Assembly: GCA_023393915.1 (NCBI GenBank)
Contig: JAEXBS010000047.1
Coordinates: 571,979 to 635,978 of the forward strand
Origin: Bacteroidota bacterium
GTDB lineage: Bacteria; Bacteroidota; Bacteroidia; Flavobacteriales; Weeksellaceae
Length of the DNA stretch: 64,000 bases
Reading direction: 5' to 3'
In this document: piece after piece, positions 9,671-19,759 of the stretch
How positions within the stretch are numbered: position 1 is the stretch's first letter
Layout of the letters: each line of letters begins with the position of its first letter
Made by a program: the position numbers and the translations under genes
The notes under the pieces: generated by a model
Seen by the model: the letters and a program-made list of their open reading frames with translations, nothing else
What the model was told of the DNA's origin: nothing
Databases searched by the model: none

Positions 9671-9712
9671 AAAGAAAGAGCCCTTACTCCTAGGAATAAG
9701 GGCTCTTTCTTT
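9671..9712. terminator. Bidirectional intrinsic terminator
   Basis: A 16-bp perfect stem (AAAGAAAGAGCCCTTA and its complement) with a 10-nt loop, between the convergent PhoA-type gene and mdh. Confidence 0.9.
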
Positions 9713-9726
9713 ATTGAAATAAAATC

Positions 9727-10653
9727 TTAAAATTTAAGATCTTGATTTACACTACGAACCGCGTCAGCCGCTTCACTAAATTTCGCTTCTTCTGCCTCGG
9801 TTAAAGGTACTTGAACAATTTTCTCTACTCCGTTCTTACCAATGATAGCTGGAACACCTAAACAAATATCATTTTGCCCGTATTCTCCTTCCAAAAGTAG
9901 GGAGCAAGGAATCATCTTCTTTTGATCGCACGCAATAGCTTGTACCATTACTGAAACCGCAGCTCCAGGAGCGTACCATGCAGAAGTACCAAGAAGTTTA
10001 GTAAGAGTAGCACCCCCTACTTTGGTTTCTTCAATAACATAGTTTTGCTGGTCTTCACTTAGAAACTCCGTTACCGGCACCCCATTTCTAGTGGCTTTGC
10101 TAAGTAGCGGAAGCATTCCTGTATCGCTGTGCGCAGCGATTACCATACCATCTACATCAGAGATTGGCGACTCTAAAGCTTCAGCCAAGCGGTACTTAAA
10201 TCTTGCACTATCCAGCGCTCCACCCATACCGATGATACGATTCTTTGGTAGACCTGAAGTTTTATGAACCAGATAGGCCATTGTATCCATTGGGTTAGAC
10301 ACTATGATAATAATTACGTTAGGAGAATGCTTAACCAAATTTTCGGTTACTTCTTTTACAATTCCAGCATTGATTCCAATTAGCTCTTCACGTGTCATCC
10401 CCGGCTTTCTAGGAATCCCTGAAGTAATAACTGCAATATCTGATCCTGCTGTTTTACTGTAATCACCCGTAGTTCCTTCGATTTTCGTGTCAAAGCCATT
10501 TAAAGAAGCGGTTTGCATTAAATCCATTGCTTTACCCTCTGCGAATCCTTCTTTAATATCAACAAGGACAACGCTTGAACAAAAATTTTTCATTGCGATG
10601 TATTCTGCGCAGCTTGCTCCTACAGCACCTGCACCTACAACGGTTACTTTCAT
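9727..10653 (-). CDS. mdh: Malate dehydrogenase
   Basis: 308 residues, the short LDH-like MDH typical of Bacteroidota. The NAD-binding loop GAGAVGASCAEY is at residues 7-18. The flexible loop has arginines in PRKPGMTREEL, which select malate over lactate, and the catalytic histidine is in VIAAHSDTG. It interconverts malate and oxaloacetate in the citric acid cycle. It is a single gene on the minus strand, closed by a strong terminator. Confidence 0.97.
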   Translation of the reverse strand: MKVTVVGAGAVGASCAEYIAMKNFCSSVVLVDIKEGFAEGKAMDLMQTASLNGFDTKIEGTTGDYSKTAGSDIAVITSGIPRKPGMTREELIGINAGIVKEVTENLVKHSPNVIIIIVSNPMDTMAYLVHKTSGLPKNRIIGMGGALDSARFKYRLAEALESPISDVDGMVIAAHSDTGMLPLLSKATRNGVPVTEFLSEDQQNYVIEETKVGGATLTKLLGTSAWYAPGAAVSVMVQAIACDQKKMIPCSLLLEGEYGQNDICLGVPAIIGKNGVEKIVQVPLTEAEEAKFSEAADAVRSVNQDLKF

Positions 10654-10805
10654 AATGTATAATTGTTTTGTATTAGATTAATATCTGTTCGTCTAAAAAA
10701 ACTCTTAGGCCAACACCCAAATTTACGTATTCCCAGTTTCTTATACAATCTAACCTAAGGTAAAATAAAAATTCTTCCTAGGTAGGTTAGCTCCACAGAG
10801 GTATA

Positions 10806-11819
10806 TTAGTTCTCATTTTCGAAATAAAGTCGATAGTACTTCCCTTTTTCATCTTGCCCGGTTTCAATCATTTTGCGGTCTCCATGGACATAGATGTGAA
10901 AATTTTTATCCAGTTTAATTACACTTTTGAAGTAACGAGCATTCTTTTTAACTGCTGAAGGATTGATCTGGAAATCTTCTGAAATCGAAACTTGTCTGTC
11001 CTGCTCGTAATCGGACTTGAAATTAGAAAAGCTTTCAATCACCTCCTTATCTTCTAGCACTTCGCTTGTAAATTCATCAAAATCAAATGCTTCTCTATCC
11101 TTAAAAAACGAGATCGATTTGTTTAAGAAATCGGCTTGATCCGCCTTGGAAACTTCGAATTCTTGAGGCAACTGTTTGGTCACATATTCTTTATATACAG
11201 ACAGGGTTTCCTGGGTATGAAAGTAGGCATCTGTTCGCTGCTTTACTTTTAAAAAGTCTTCAAACCAGTAATACTCATCGCCATTCTTATTCTGATCAAT
11301 AACCGAAAGCGCATAACCCATTTCTTTATCTACATTATAGATTACACAACCTTTGTCAAGCTTATCTAAACCTACTCCCCTATCCCTTTCAATACCAAAA
11401 GGGTCCTGTTCGCTCGAAATTTTCATAAATGATTTTAAGCTTTCCGTTTTAAAAAGACCAATCTTAGAGACACTGCCCTCTTCCCCTTCTTCGGGTTCAA
11501 AATAGCAAACAAACAATTCTCCGGGAAGTACTCGTGGATTCTGCGTCGCTTCAAAAAGGTGTTGTGCTATTTTTTCACTCTCTTCAATAAAACTACTTGG
11601 ATCCTCAAAAATCGTTGAAGCAGCATTATAGATTGGGTTGGCATTCAAATAAGAGTCACTATACAACTGAAACTGTTCATCACTTTTAAAACTTTTTAGA
11701 AAAAAATCACCTAAAGTTTCCTTCATCGATTCCTCTAGCTCCAGCTCCTGAGATGAGAGCACTAGTTGATCACCATTGATTTTGTTACCTACTCTGTGAA
11801 CTATTATTTTTGAAAACAT
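10806..11819 (-). CDS. Nucleoid-associated protein (NdpA/YejK, 37-kDa family)
   Basis: 337 residues. The N-terminus (IVHRVGNKINGDQLVLSSQELEL) and the overall layout fit the NA37/YejK family of nucleoid-associated proteins: a helical N-terminal half, an ELFVCYFE core strand at about 101-108, and an AVKKNARYFKSVIKLDKNFHIYVHG end. The family binds nucleoid DNA in proteobacteria; its job in Bacteroidota is not well defined. The promoter upstream is one of the two best in the window. No partner gene is close. Confidence 0.85.
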   Translation of the reverse strand: MFSKIIVHRVGNKINGDQLVLSSQELELEESMKETLGDFFLKSFKSDEQFQLYSDSYLNANPIYNAASTIFEDPSSFIEESEKIAQHLFEATQNPRVLPGELFVCYFEPEEGEEGSVSKIGLFKTESLKSFMKISSEQDPFGIERDRGVGLDKLDKGCVIYNVDKEMGYALSVIDQNKNGDEYYWFEDFLKVKQRTDAYFHTQETLSVYKEYVTKQLPQEFEVSKADQADFLNKSISFFKDREAFDFDEFTSEVLEDKEVIESFSNFKSDYEQDRQVSISEDFQINPSAVKKNARYFKSVIKLDKNFHIYVHGDRKMIETGQDEKGKYYRLYFENEN

Positions 11820-11840
11820 TCTAATTATATTTTAGTCTGG

Positions 11841-11868
11841 CAAAAGTAGAAATTATAAACCTAAACAA
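11841..11868 (-). promoter_or_regulatory. Promoter TTG-N17-TACTTTTG of the nucleoid-associated protein gene
   Basis: Both boxes of the Bacteroidota consensus are exact and at a permitted spacing (17 nt). The leader is about 20 nt. The rest of the 365-bp interval 11820-12184 holds only the dnaK terminator; I see no gene or other structure in it. Confidence 0.75.
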
Positions 11869-12118
11869 ATGCAGCTTCAAGCCTTTATTAGCAAACAAAA
11901 AAATGGATTCACCTAAAAGATAAATACACAAAATATCACTTAACCACTACCATGTCAATCCTATGATGGAAATATAGAGCTACGAGTCATTACGATCGTT
12001 GTATCCCACCACGAAATCAATAGACTGTAATCGCTACATTTTGCATCAAGAAATCAATTACTCTTTTGTATATAGTTCTATCAACACAAAACGAGTTTCA
12101 CTTCAGTTAAAAATGAAA

Positions 12119-12151
12119 AAGCCGCTGTAAACATAACATTTACAACGGCTT
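12119..12151 (-). terminator. Intrinsic terminator downstream of dnaK
   Basis: A 13-bp stem with one mismatch (AAGCCGcTGTAAA / TTTACAaCGGCTT) and a 7-nt loop, followed on the minus strand by T-rich DNA. It lies 34 bp beyond the dnaK stop. Confidence 0.8.
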
Positions 12152-12184
12152 GATTTATAATTATTGCATTGAATTACACAACAA

Positions 12185-14095
<1,911 letters not shown>

Positions 14096-14122
14096 TTAAA
14101 ATTTTCAGTTTGCTTCACTCTA

Positions 14123-14151
14123 AAAATATACCAACCTCAAAATTGTGACAA
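14123..14151 (-). promoter_or_regulatory. Putative dnaK promoter, TTG-N18-TATATTTT
   Basis: The -33 TTG and an 18-nt spacer are good; the -7 box differs from TAnnTTTG only in its last base. The leader would be about 40 nt. I see no CIRCE-type inverted repeat. Confidence 0.5.
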
Positions 14152-14177
14152 ATTGACACAGACATCCGCTTACAAAT

Positions 14178-14204
14178 AAAAAAGTTCCGGAATTAACCGG
14201 AACT
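14178..14204 (-). terminator. Intrinsic terminator of the minus-strand cytochrome c gene
   Basis: Perfect 8-bp stem (AGTTCCGG / CCGGAACT) with a 6-nt loop, then a T run on the minus strand, 37 bp past the stop of the cytochrome gene and upstream of dnaK. Confidence 0.8.
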
Positions 14205-14240
14205 CAAATGATTCTAAATTACTAATATTTAAAGAAATAC

Positions 14241-14618
14241 TTATTTCAATGTCAAAATGTACTCTACCATTTTCTTTGCGTTCTCTTTACTTAGACCCGC
14301 GTGTGGCGTCATTGGGATTTGACCCCAAACACCAACACTACCATCAATAATATGCTGGGCTAGCACGTCGATATCCGCTTCAGTGTATTTCGCTGCAACT
14401 TCTTTATAAGATGGACCAATCAAGGCGGCATCCTCCTTATGACAAGTTAAGCAATCCATGCCCTGAATTAATGTTAATCCTTCATGTTGCGCAGGACCTT
14501 CTTCAACAGCAACGGGTTCTTCTAACATTACATTAGATTCTACACCTGCATCTTCAGTTTTTTTTGAACATGCAACGACTAAAGCACCTAAAAAAACGGC
14601 TACTAATACTTTTTTCAT
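14241..14618 (-). CDS. Small c-type cytochrome lipoprotein, divergent from the nos genes
   Basis: 125 residues. Lipobox VVAC (Cys17) predicts a membrane-anchored, periplasmic protein. After an acidic linker come a heme-binding CLTCH (C56, C59, H60) and a distal methionine M103 in IPMTPH, so this is a one-heme class I cytochrome c. It faces the nosZ operon across a 167-bp region that holds a palindrome near promoters on both sides. Serving as electron donor to NosZ is a reasonable inference, not shown. Confidence 0.9.
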   Translation of the reverse strand: MKKVLVAVFLGALVVACSKKTEDAGVESNVMLEEPVAVEEGPAQHEGLTLIQGMDCLTCHKEDAALIGPSYKEVAAKYTEADIDVLAQHIIDGSVGVWGQIPMTPHAGLSKENAKKMVEYILTLK

Positions 14619-14663
14619 AGTTAGATTATTTTTCGAAATTGATATTAAATACTAAGATTTGTA

Positions 14664-14671
14664 CAAAGATA
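14664..14671 (-). promoter_or_regulatory. -7 element (TATCTTTG) of the divergent cytochrome c gene
   Basis: Exact TAnnTTTG on the minus strand, 45 nt before the ATG at 14618. No -33 TTG at 17-23 nt, which suits an activator-dependent promoter. The shared palindrome is centred about 68 bp upstream of the expected start site. Confidence 0.5.
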
Positions 14672-14717
14672 GAGATTTTATTCCTGCATATTACACTAAT
14701 ATTAATCATTTCAAGGC

Positions 14718-14733
14718 TATGACTCAAGTCATA
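14718..14733. promoter_or_regulatory. Perfect palindrome, candidate operator of the nos region
   Basis: TATGACTCAAGTCATA has 7-bp arms around a 2-nt centre. The spacing of the two TGAC/GTCA half-sites is what a Crp/Fnr-family dimer would use. Its centre is about 41-45 bp upstream of the expected start of the nosZ operon, the class II activator position. A Crp/Fnr regulator is encoded 8 kb away, on the far side of the nos genes. Confidence 0.6.
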
Positions 14734-14755
14734 AACCCATAGGTCAATTAGTTTA

Positions 14756-14763
14756 TATATTTG
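14756..14763 (+). promoter_or_regulatory. -7 element (TATATTTG) of the nosZ operon
   Basis: Exact TAnnTTTG 22 nt before the first ATG. There is no TTG -33 box; the palindrome takes its place, as expected of an activated promoter. Confidence 0.6.
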
Positions 14764-14785
14764 ATACAATAAAATACTTTACACA

Positions 14786-15295
14786 ATGAAAAATTTGAAA
14801 CTCTTCGCAATTGGCGCATTTGCATTCACCCTACTCTCTTGTGGAGGTGACAAAAACCAGAACACGATCCCAACAGCATCGGATGCTTCTGAACCTGCAT
14901 CAAGCTCAGCACCTGCTGCAGAATCTTCAACCTCATCAAGTGATTACGATCCAAAAAGAGGGCTAGGTAAATACGATGAATCAAATGTAGATGTAAGCTC
15001 CTTTGATGCTTCGATGGCTGCAAATGGAAAAGCGATTGCAGATGTAAAATGTATGTCTTGTCACAAAACCACAGATGAGCGGCTTGTTGGTCCAGGTTGG
15101 AAAGGGGTTACTCAGAGACAAACTGCCCATTGGATCATGAATTTTATATCCAATCCTGATCCTATGATCGACGTAGATCCAGAGCTTCAAAAGCAGTTAG
15201 AGCTATGTCTGGTAAGAATGCCTAATCAAGGACTTGCAGACAATGAAGCGCGAGACATTCTAGAATACATGAGGGAAATCGATGGTGCAAAATAA
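14786..15295 (+). CDS. c-type cytochrome lipoprotein of the nos operon
   Basis: 169 residues. It has a lipoprotein signal with Cys19 in LLSCGG, then a serine/alanine-rich tether (about 30-52), then a single heme site CMSCH (C89, C92, H93) and a distal methionine M145 in VRMPNQG. It is membrane-tethered and periplasmic. Standing first in the operon directly before nosZ, it is the likely direct electron donor to NosZ, as in other Bacteroidota clade II nos clusters. It is distinct from the divergent cytochrome at 14241. Confidence 0.92.
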   Translation: MKNLKLFAIGAFAFTLLSCGGDKNQNTIPTASDASEPASSSAPAAESSTSSSDYDPKRGLGKYDESNVDVSSFDASMAANGKAIADVKCMSCHKTTDERLVGPGWKGVTQRQTAHWIMNFISNPDPMIDVDPELQKQLELCLVRMPNQGLADNEARDILEYMREIDGAK

Positions 15296-15357
15296 GATTT
15301 CAGTGCGCTATTAACGGGCCACTTCTTTTAGAAGATAATCAATAAACATATCAACCT

Positions 15358-17352
15358 ATGAAAACATTCAAAACCCTTGGACTTTGCGCCATGGCAGCTT
15401 TAGCTATGGCCGCTTGCAAACCGAAAGGAACCAAGCAGGCCGTCTCCGGAGATGCCGCTCAAAAAGTGTATGTAGCACCTGGTGAGCATGATGAAATTTA
15501 CAATTTTGTCAGTGGAGGCTTTAACGGACAAATCAGTGTCGTTGGGCTACCTAGCGGTCGAACGTTAAAAGTAATTCCTGTATTTTCAGTTCACCCTGAA
15601 AACGGCTACGGCTACAGTGAGGAAACCAAACCTATGTTAGAAACCTCTCATGGATTCGTTCCTTGGGACGATCTTCACCACCTTTCCCTCTCGCAAACCA
15701 ATGGAGAGATTGATGGCAGATGGTTATTTGCAAACGGTAACAATACACCCCGTGTAGCGCGGCTGGATCTTAAAACATTTAAAACAGCAGAGATTCTTGA
15801 AATCCCTAACTCCGCAGGAAATCACTCCTCACCTTTCTTAACCGAAAACTCAGAATATGTGGTTGCAGGAACAAGATTTGCGGTACCAGCAGATGGCGAT
15901 GGAGACGTTCCGATCGAATCCTTCAAGCAGAACTTTAAAGGATACATCAGTTTTATCGGCATTGATAAACAGACGGGAGAAATGGATTTAAGCTTCCAAA
16001 TTGAAGCACCAGGGTTTAACTTTGACCTCTCTCATGCTGGAAAAGGAAAATCTCACGGATGGTTCTTTTTCTCTTGTTACAATACCGAGCAAGCCAACAC
16101 TTTACTAGAAGTGAATGCCTCTCAAAATGATAAGGATTTTATCATGGCAGTGAACTGGAAAAAAGCAGAAGAATTAATTAAAGCTGGTAAAGGTAAAAAA
16201 CAAGCTGTAGAATACGCTCACAATAAATGGGACGACAAAACGCATACGGCTACTTCTACAATCAAAAAAGAGGTAACTGTATTAACCGCTGAAGACCTTA
16301 AGGACATTCTTTATTTGATTCCTTGTCCAAAATCTCCTCACGGAGCAGACGTTGACCCAAGTGGAGAATACATCGTAGGTTCAGGTAAACTTGCGGCGTT
16401 AATTCCCGTATTTAGTTTTGATAAAATTCAAAAAGCTATTGCTGAAAAGAATTATGCTGGTGATTTCGAAGGTATTCCTATCATCAAGTACGAAGCAGCC
16501 CTACACGGTGAGGTTCAAAAACCAGGACTAGGTCCACTCCACACCGAATTCGACGACAAAGGAAATGCCTATACTTCGCACTTCGTTTCTTCTGAAATTG
16601 TCAAGTGGAATTTAAAAACATTGGAAATTATTGACCGTCAACCAACCTTCTACTCTGTTGGTCACCTAATGGTCGTAGGTGGAGACAGCTCTAAGCCCTA
16701 CGGTAAATACTTAGTTGCTTACAACAAAATCACGAAAGACCGTTACCTGCCTACAGGTCCAGAGCTTGCTCACTCAGCTCAACTTTTTGACATCAGTGGA
16801 GAGAAAATGCAGCTGCTGCTAGATTTCCCAACTATTGGGGAACCGCACTATGCTCAGGCAGGTCCTGCAGAACTGTTCTTAAAAGACCAAGTGAAGTTTT
16901 ACGACATCAACGCTAACGAGCACCCTTATGCAGCGAAAGGCGAGGCAGAAAGCAAAGTCGTTCGTGAAGGAAATAAAGTTCACGTTTATTTAACTACGAT
17001 AAGATCGCACTTTGCACCGGATAATATTGAAGGGATCAAAGTAGGTGATGAAGTTTATTTCCACGTAACCAACCTTGAACAAGACTGGGATGTTCCACAC
17101 GGATTTGCAATTAAGGGAGCCAAGACTGCTGAGCTACTGGTAATGCCAGGAGAAACAGCTACTCTTAAATGGGTTCCTGAAAAAACAGGAATGTATCCGA
17201 TGTACTGTACCGACTTCTGTTCTGCACTGCATCAAGAAATGCAGGGTTATGTTAGAGTATCTCCAAAAGGAAGCTCTACACCTCTTACCTACGCACTAAA
17301 TAACAAAAAGGATAATGCCCAAAGCCCAGTAAAACAGGGCGAGGTCAGATAA
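15358..17352 (+). CDS. nosZ: Nitrous oxide reductase, clade II (Sec type)
   Basis: 664 residues. The signal is Sec-type with a lipobox-like MAAC (Cys20) instead of the twin-arginine signal of clade I enzymes. The N-terminal propeller carries the CuZ histidines, including the H107-H108 pair in DDLHH, and later SPHGAD, PLHTEF, GHLMVV and ELAHSAQ. The C-terminal cupredoxin domain has a complete CuA site: H581 (PHGFAI), C617, D619, C621, H625 and M628 in the CTDFCSALHQEM block. It reduces N2O to N2 in the periplasm. All visible copper ligands are intact. Confidence 0.98.
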   Translation: MKTFKTLGLCAMAALAMAACKPKGTKQAVSGDAAQKVYVAPGEHDEIYNFVSGGFNGQISVVGLPSGRTLKVIPVFSVHPENGYGYSEETKPMLETSHGFVPWDDLHHLSLSQTNGEIDGRWLFANGNNTPRVARLDLKTFKTAEILEIPNSAGNHSSPFLTENSEYVVAGTRFAVPADGDGDVPIESFKQNFKGYISFIGIDKQTGEMDLSFQIEAPGFNFDLSHAGKGKSHGWFFFSCYNTEQANTLLEVNASQNDKDFIMAVNWKKAEELIKAGKGKKQAVEYAHNKWDDKTHTATSTIKKEVTVLTAEDLKDILYLIPCPKSPHGADVDPSGEYIVGSGKLAALIPVFSFDKIQKAIAEKNYAGDFEGIPIIKYEAALHGEVQKPGLGPLHTEFDDKGNAYTSHFVSSEIVKWNLKTLEIIDRQPTFYSVGHLMVVGGDSSKPYGKYLVAYNKITKDRYLPTGPELAHSAQLFDISGEKMQLLLDFPTIGEPHYAQAGPAELFLKDQVKFYDINANEHPYAAKGEAESKVVREGNKVHVYLTTIRSHFAPDNIEGIKVGDEVYFHVTNLEQDWDVPHGFAIKGAKTAELLVMPGETATLKWVPEKTGMYPMYCTDFCSALHQEMQGYVRVSPKGSSTPLTYALNNKKDNAQSPVKQGEVR

Positions 17353-17370
17353 CCATGATTTCATTTCCAT

Positions 17371-17399
17371 GGGGGCGGGTTAGCCCGTCCCCTTTTTTT
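17371..17399 (+). terminator. Strong intrinsic terminator or attenuator between nosZ and the maturation genes
   Basis: A GC-rich 9-bp stem (one G-U) with a 4-nt loop, followed by seven T residues, 18 bp after the nosZ stop. The downstream genes continue on the same strand 56 bp later without an obvious promoter, so it probably lets only part of transcription through. Confidence 0.88.
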
Positions 17400-17454
17400 G
17401 ATCATTACGAACTTCAGTCTCAAAAAAAACGTAGAAAATTAATTATTTAAAGCA

Positions 17455-18036
17455 ATGAAAACCAAATCGCTAACAAAATTAAGCCAAGTATTACTCTACG
17501 TCTGCGGTATTACTTTACTCATTGCGGTCTTTACGCCCATATGGTCTATCTATCTCAGTGCGCCGCAATACCCAGAGGGACTAGCTATGTTCTTGCATGC
17601 AAGCAAAATTACAGGTGAATACGAAATCATAAATGGACTGAACCATTACATTGGTATGAAAGAAATTCATGCAGATGAATTCTGGGAATTCACCATTCTC
17701 CCCTATGCCATAGGGTTTTTTGCCCTATTTTGTTTTGTTATTGCATTTGTAAAAAAACGAAACCTCTTGTACACATTAACTGTAGCGTTTCTACTTTTCG
17801 GAATTGCATTTGTTTATGATTTCTGGAGATGGCTTTACGATTATGGGCATAACCTTGATCCCAATGCTGCCATTGTAGTTCCAGGGATGTCTTACCAGCC
17901 TCCACTCATAGGATACAAACAACTTTTAAATTTCGAAGTATGGTCTTATCCCAATATAGGAGGAGGAATTATGATTGGCGTCGGGATAATATTGGCTATC
18001 TTAGCTATTATCGAAATGAGAAAATCGAAAAATTAA
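17455..18036 (+). CDS. nos-cluster four-helix membrane protein
   Basis: 193 residues with four predicted membrane helices (about 11-31, 82-100, 105-124 and 165-186). A long periplasmic-type loop between helices 1 and 2 contains IYLSAPQYPEGL and GLNHYIGMKEI, with further H, M and W residues. A protein of this kind lies between nosZ and nosL in Bacteroidota nos clusters. Its job is unknown; copper delivery or a quinol/cytochrome link to NosZ would fit the position and the H/M-rich loop. I do not assign a name. Confidence 0.8.
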   Translation: MKTKSLTKLSQVLLYVCGITLLIAVFTPIWSIYLSAPQYPEGLAMFLHASKITGEYEIINGLNHYIGMKEIHADEFWEFTILPYAIGFFALFCFVIAFVKKRNLLYTLTVAFLLFGIAFVYDFWRWLYDYGHNLDPNAAIVVPGMSYQPPLIGYKQLLNFEVWSYPNIGGGIMIGVGIILAILAIIEMRKSKN

Positions 18037-18062
18037 ACTACAAACCTTAAAACAATAACATC

Positions 18063-18473
18063 ATGAATTTTTTTTCTCTTGCCTTCTTAATGACGTCAAT
18101 GTTCTTTTTATTTTCTTGCTCACAAAATGGACCAACCAAAATTATTACAGGAAAAGACGCTTGTGATTATTGCAAAATGACCATTACTGATGAAAAATAT
18201 GCAGCTGAGCTACTTACCGAAAAAGGAAGAGTCTACAAATTTGATGATATTCGTTGCTTAAGTGGTTACAAAACTTCAAACCCAGAGAAAGAAGCCCAAT
18301 CTACATCGTACCTTGTGGATTATTCATCTGGTGAATTCATTGCAGAAACTAGCGCTACATTAATTACGGGGGGATCCATTAAAAGCCCAATGGGCGGAAA
18401 CACTCAAGCTTATAAAGATGCAACCAAGGCGCAGAAAGCTGCAGAAGAACTCGGAGCACAAATTCAACCCTAA
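18063..18473 (+). CDS. nosL: NosL copper-chaperone lipoprotein
   Basis: 136 residues. A lipobox Cys near residue 19 (FSCSQ) anchors it. The NosL signature is present: DACDYCKMTITDEKYAAEL with its CxxC, followed by a FDDIRCL segment. The known role of NosL is delivery of Cu(I) for the CuZ site of apo-NosZ. It lies between the nos membrane protein and nosD, all with short gaps and on one strand. Confidence 0.95.
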   Translation: MNFFSLAFLMTSMFFLFSCSQNGPTKIITGKDACDYCKMTITDEKYAAELLTEKGRVYKFDDIRCLSGYKTSNPEKEAQSTSYLVDYSSGEFIAETSATLITGGSIKSPMGGNTQAYKDATKAQKAAEELGAQIQP

Positions 18474-18490
18474 ATTGTAGAAATTAGGGA

Positions 18491-19738
18491 ATGAGACTGA
18501 TTCTTTTTTACTTAATTTTCCTGCCTACAATCCTTCTGGCCACCACTTTAGAAGTGGGCAAAAACAAAACCTTTCCAACGATTAAATCTGCTCTAGCTCA
18601 GGCTAGTCAAGGGGATATCATCCGAGTCCACCCAGGTCTGTATCGTGAGGGAACCCTCGTGATCGAAAAATCAGTTACCCTTTCAGGAGTAGGAAGACCT
18701 GTACTAGATGGAGAGCTAAAGGGGGAAATTATTCAAGTCTATGGAGACAATGTCACCATAGAAGGTTTTAAATTCATCAATTCTGGACAGGATGAGATCC
18801 AAAGTGTCGCAGCTGTACATCTCTATCAAAGTTCGGGCACAACCATCCGACAGAATATCTTTGAAAACAACTACTACGCCATCTATCTACAAGCATCTAA
18901 TGCAAGCACTGTAGAACACAATAAGATTACCACAACGCGAGGGAAATCCCAAGAGATGATTGGTGACGGAATTCATGTGCTAGGTTCTTGGGACATACAG
19001 GTGAAAAACAATTACATCTCAGGACACAAGGACGGTATTTACCTCGAGAAAAACAAAAGATGCTATATCTATAAAAACCTTTCCAGAGGAAATTTACGTT
19101 ATGGACTTCATTTTATGTTTTCAAATGACAGCACCTATTCAGGCAACGTATTTGATAATAATGGGGCCGGTGTTGCCGTTATGTACGCAATGAATGTACA
19201 TATGATTAAAAACCGCTTTATCAACAATTATGGAGACGGAACTTACGGCTTATTATTAAAAGAAATTTCCTACTCAAAAATAGAAGGTAATTTCTTTGAA
19301 AACAATACGACGGGAGTCTATGCTGATGGCGCTACTAAAATTGATTTTTACAATAACCATTTCAATACCAATGGTTGGGGAATGAAGATCAATGCAAACT
19401 GTATGGAAAACAGAGTAAAGCGAAACAATTTCATTGGAAATACGTTTGATGTTTCCACCAACGGCACTGTGGTACTCAATGAGTTCAGCGAGAATTATTG
19501 GGATCAGTACGAAGGCTACGATCTAAACAAAGACGGAGAAGGAGATGTACCCTTTCATCCTTTGAGTCTTTATGCAGTACTTGTGGAACAAAACCCTAGT
19601 GTTATGCTCCTTTTTAGAACCATTTTCGTTGATATATTAAACCGAACAGAAAAGATAATTCCTAGTTTAACTCCAGAAAGCTTCGTTGACAATAAGCCAC
19701 TTATCAAACCTGTTGAAGTTTCTCTTGAAACGAAATAG
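18491..19738 (+). CDS. nosD: NosD periplasmic copper-maturation protein
   Basis: 415 residues. A Sec signal (about 1-16) is followed by a right-handed beta-helix of carbohydrate-binding/CASH type, seen as repeated N-rich turns (ENNYYAIY, NNGAGVAVMY, NNTTGVYADG) from about 90 to 320. The C-terminus contains the ENYWDQYEGYDLNKDGEGDVPF pattern typical of NosD. It works with the NosFY transporter in assembling CuZ. The start codon lies 17 bp after nosL. Confidence 0.95.
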   Translation: MRLILFYLIFLPTILLATTLEVGKNKTFPTIKSALAQASQGDIIRVHPGLYREGTLVIEKSVTLSGVGRPVLDGELKGEIIQVYGDNVTIEGFKFINSGQDEIQSVAAVHLYQSSGTTIRQNIFENNYYAIYLQASNASTVEHNKITTTRGKSQEMIGDGIHVLGSWDIQVKNNYISGHKDGIYLEKNKRCYIYKNLSRGNLRYGLHFMFSNDSTYSGNVFDNNGAGVAVMYAMNVHMIKNRFINNYGDGTYGLLLKEISYSKIEGNFFENNTTGVYADGATKIDFYNNHFNTNGWGMKINANCMENRVKRNNFIGNTFDVSTNGTVVLNEFSENYWDQYEGYDLNKDGEGDVPFHPLSLYAVLVEQNPSVMLLFRTIFVDILNRTEKIIPSLTPESFVDNKPLIKPVEVSLETK

Positions 19739-19759
19739 CATAAAAACGTTTAGAAGAAC

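Noticed and set aside
10749..10795. Hairpin CTAACCTA / TAGGTTAG between the nucleoid-protein gene and mdh as a terminator
   Set aside because: The loop is very long, the inner bases pair poorly and no T run follows on the minus strand; not strong enough to report.
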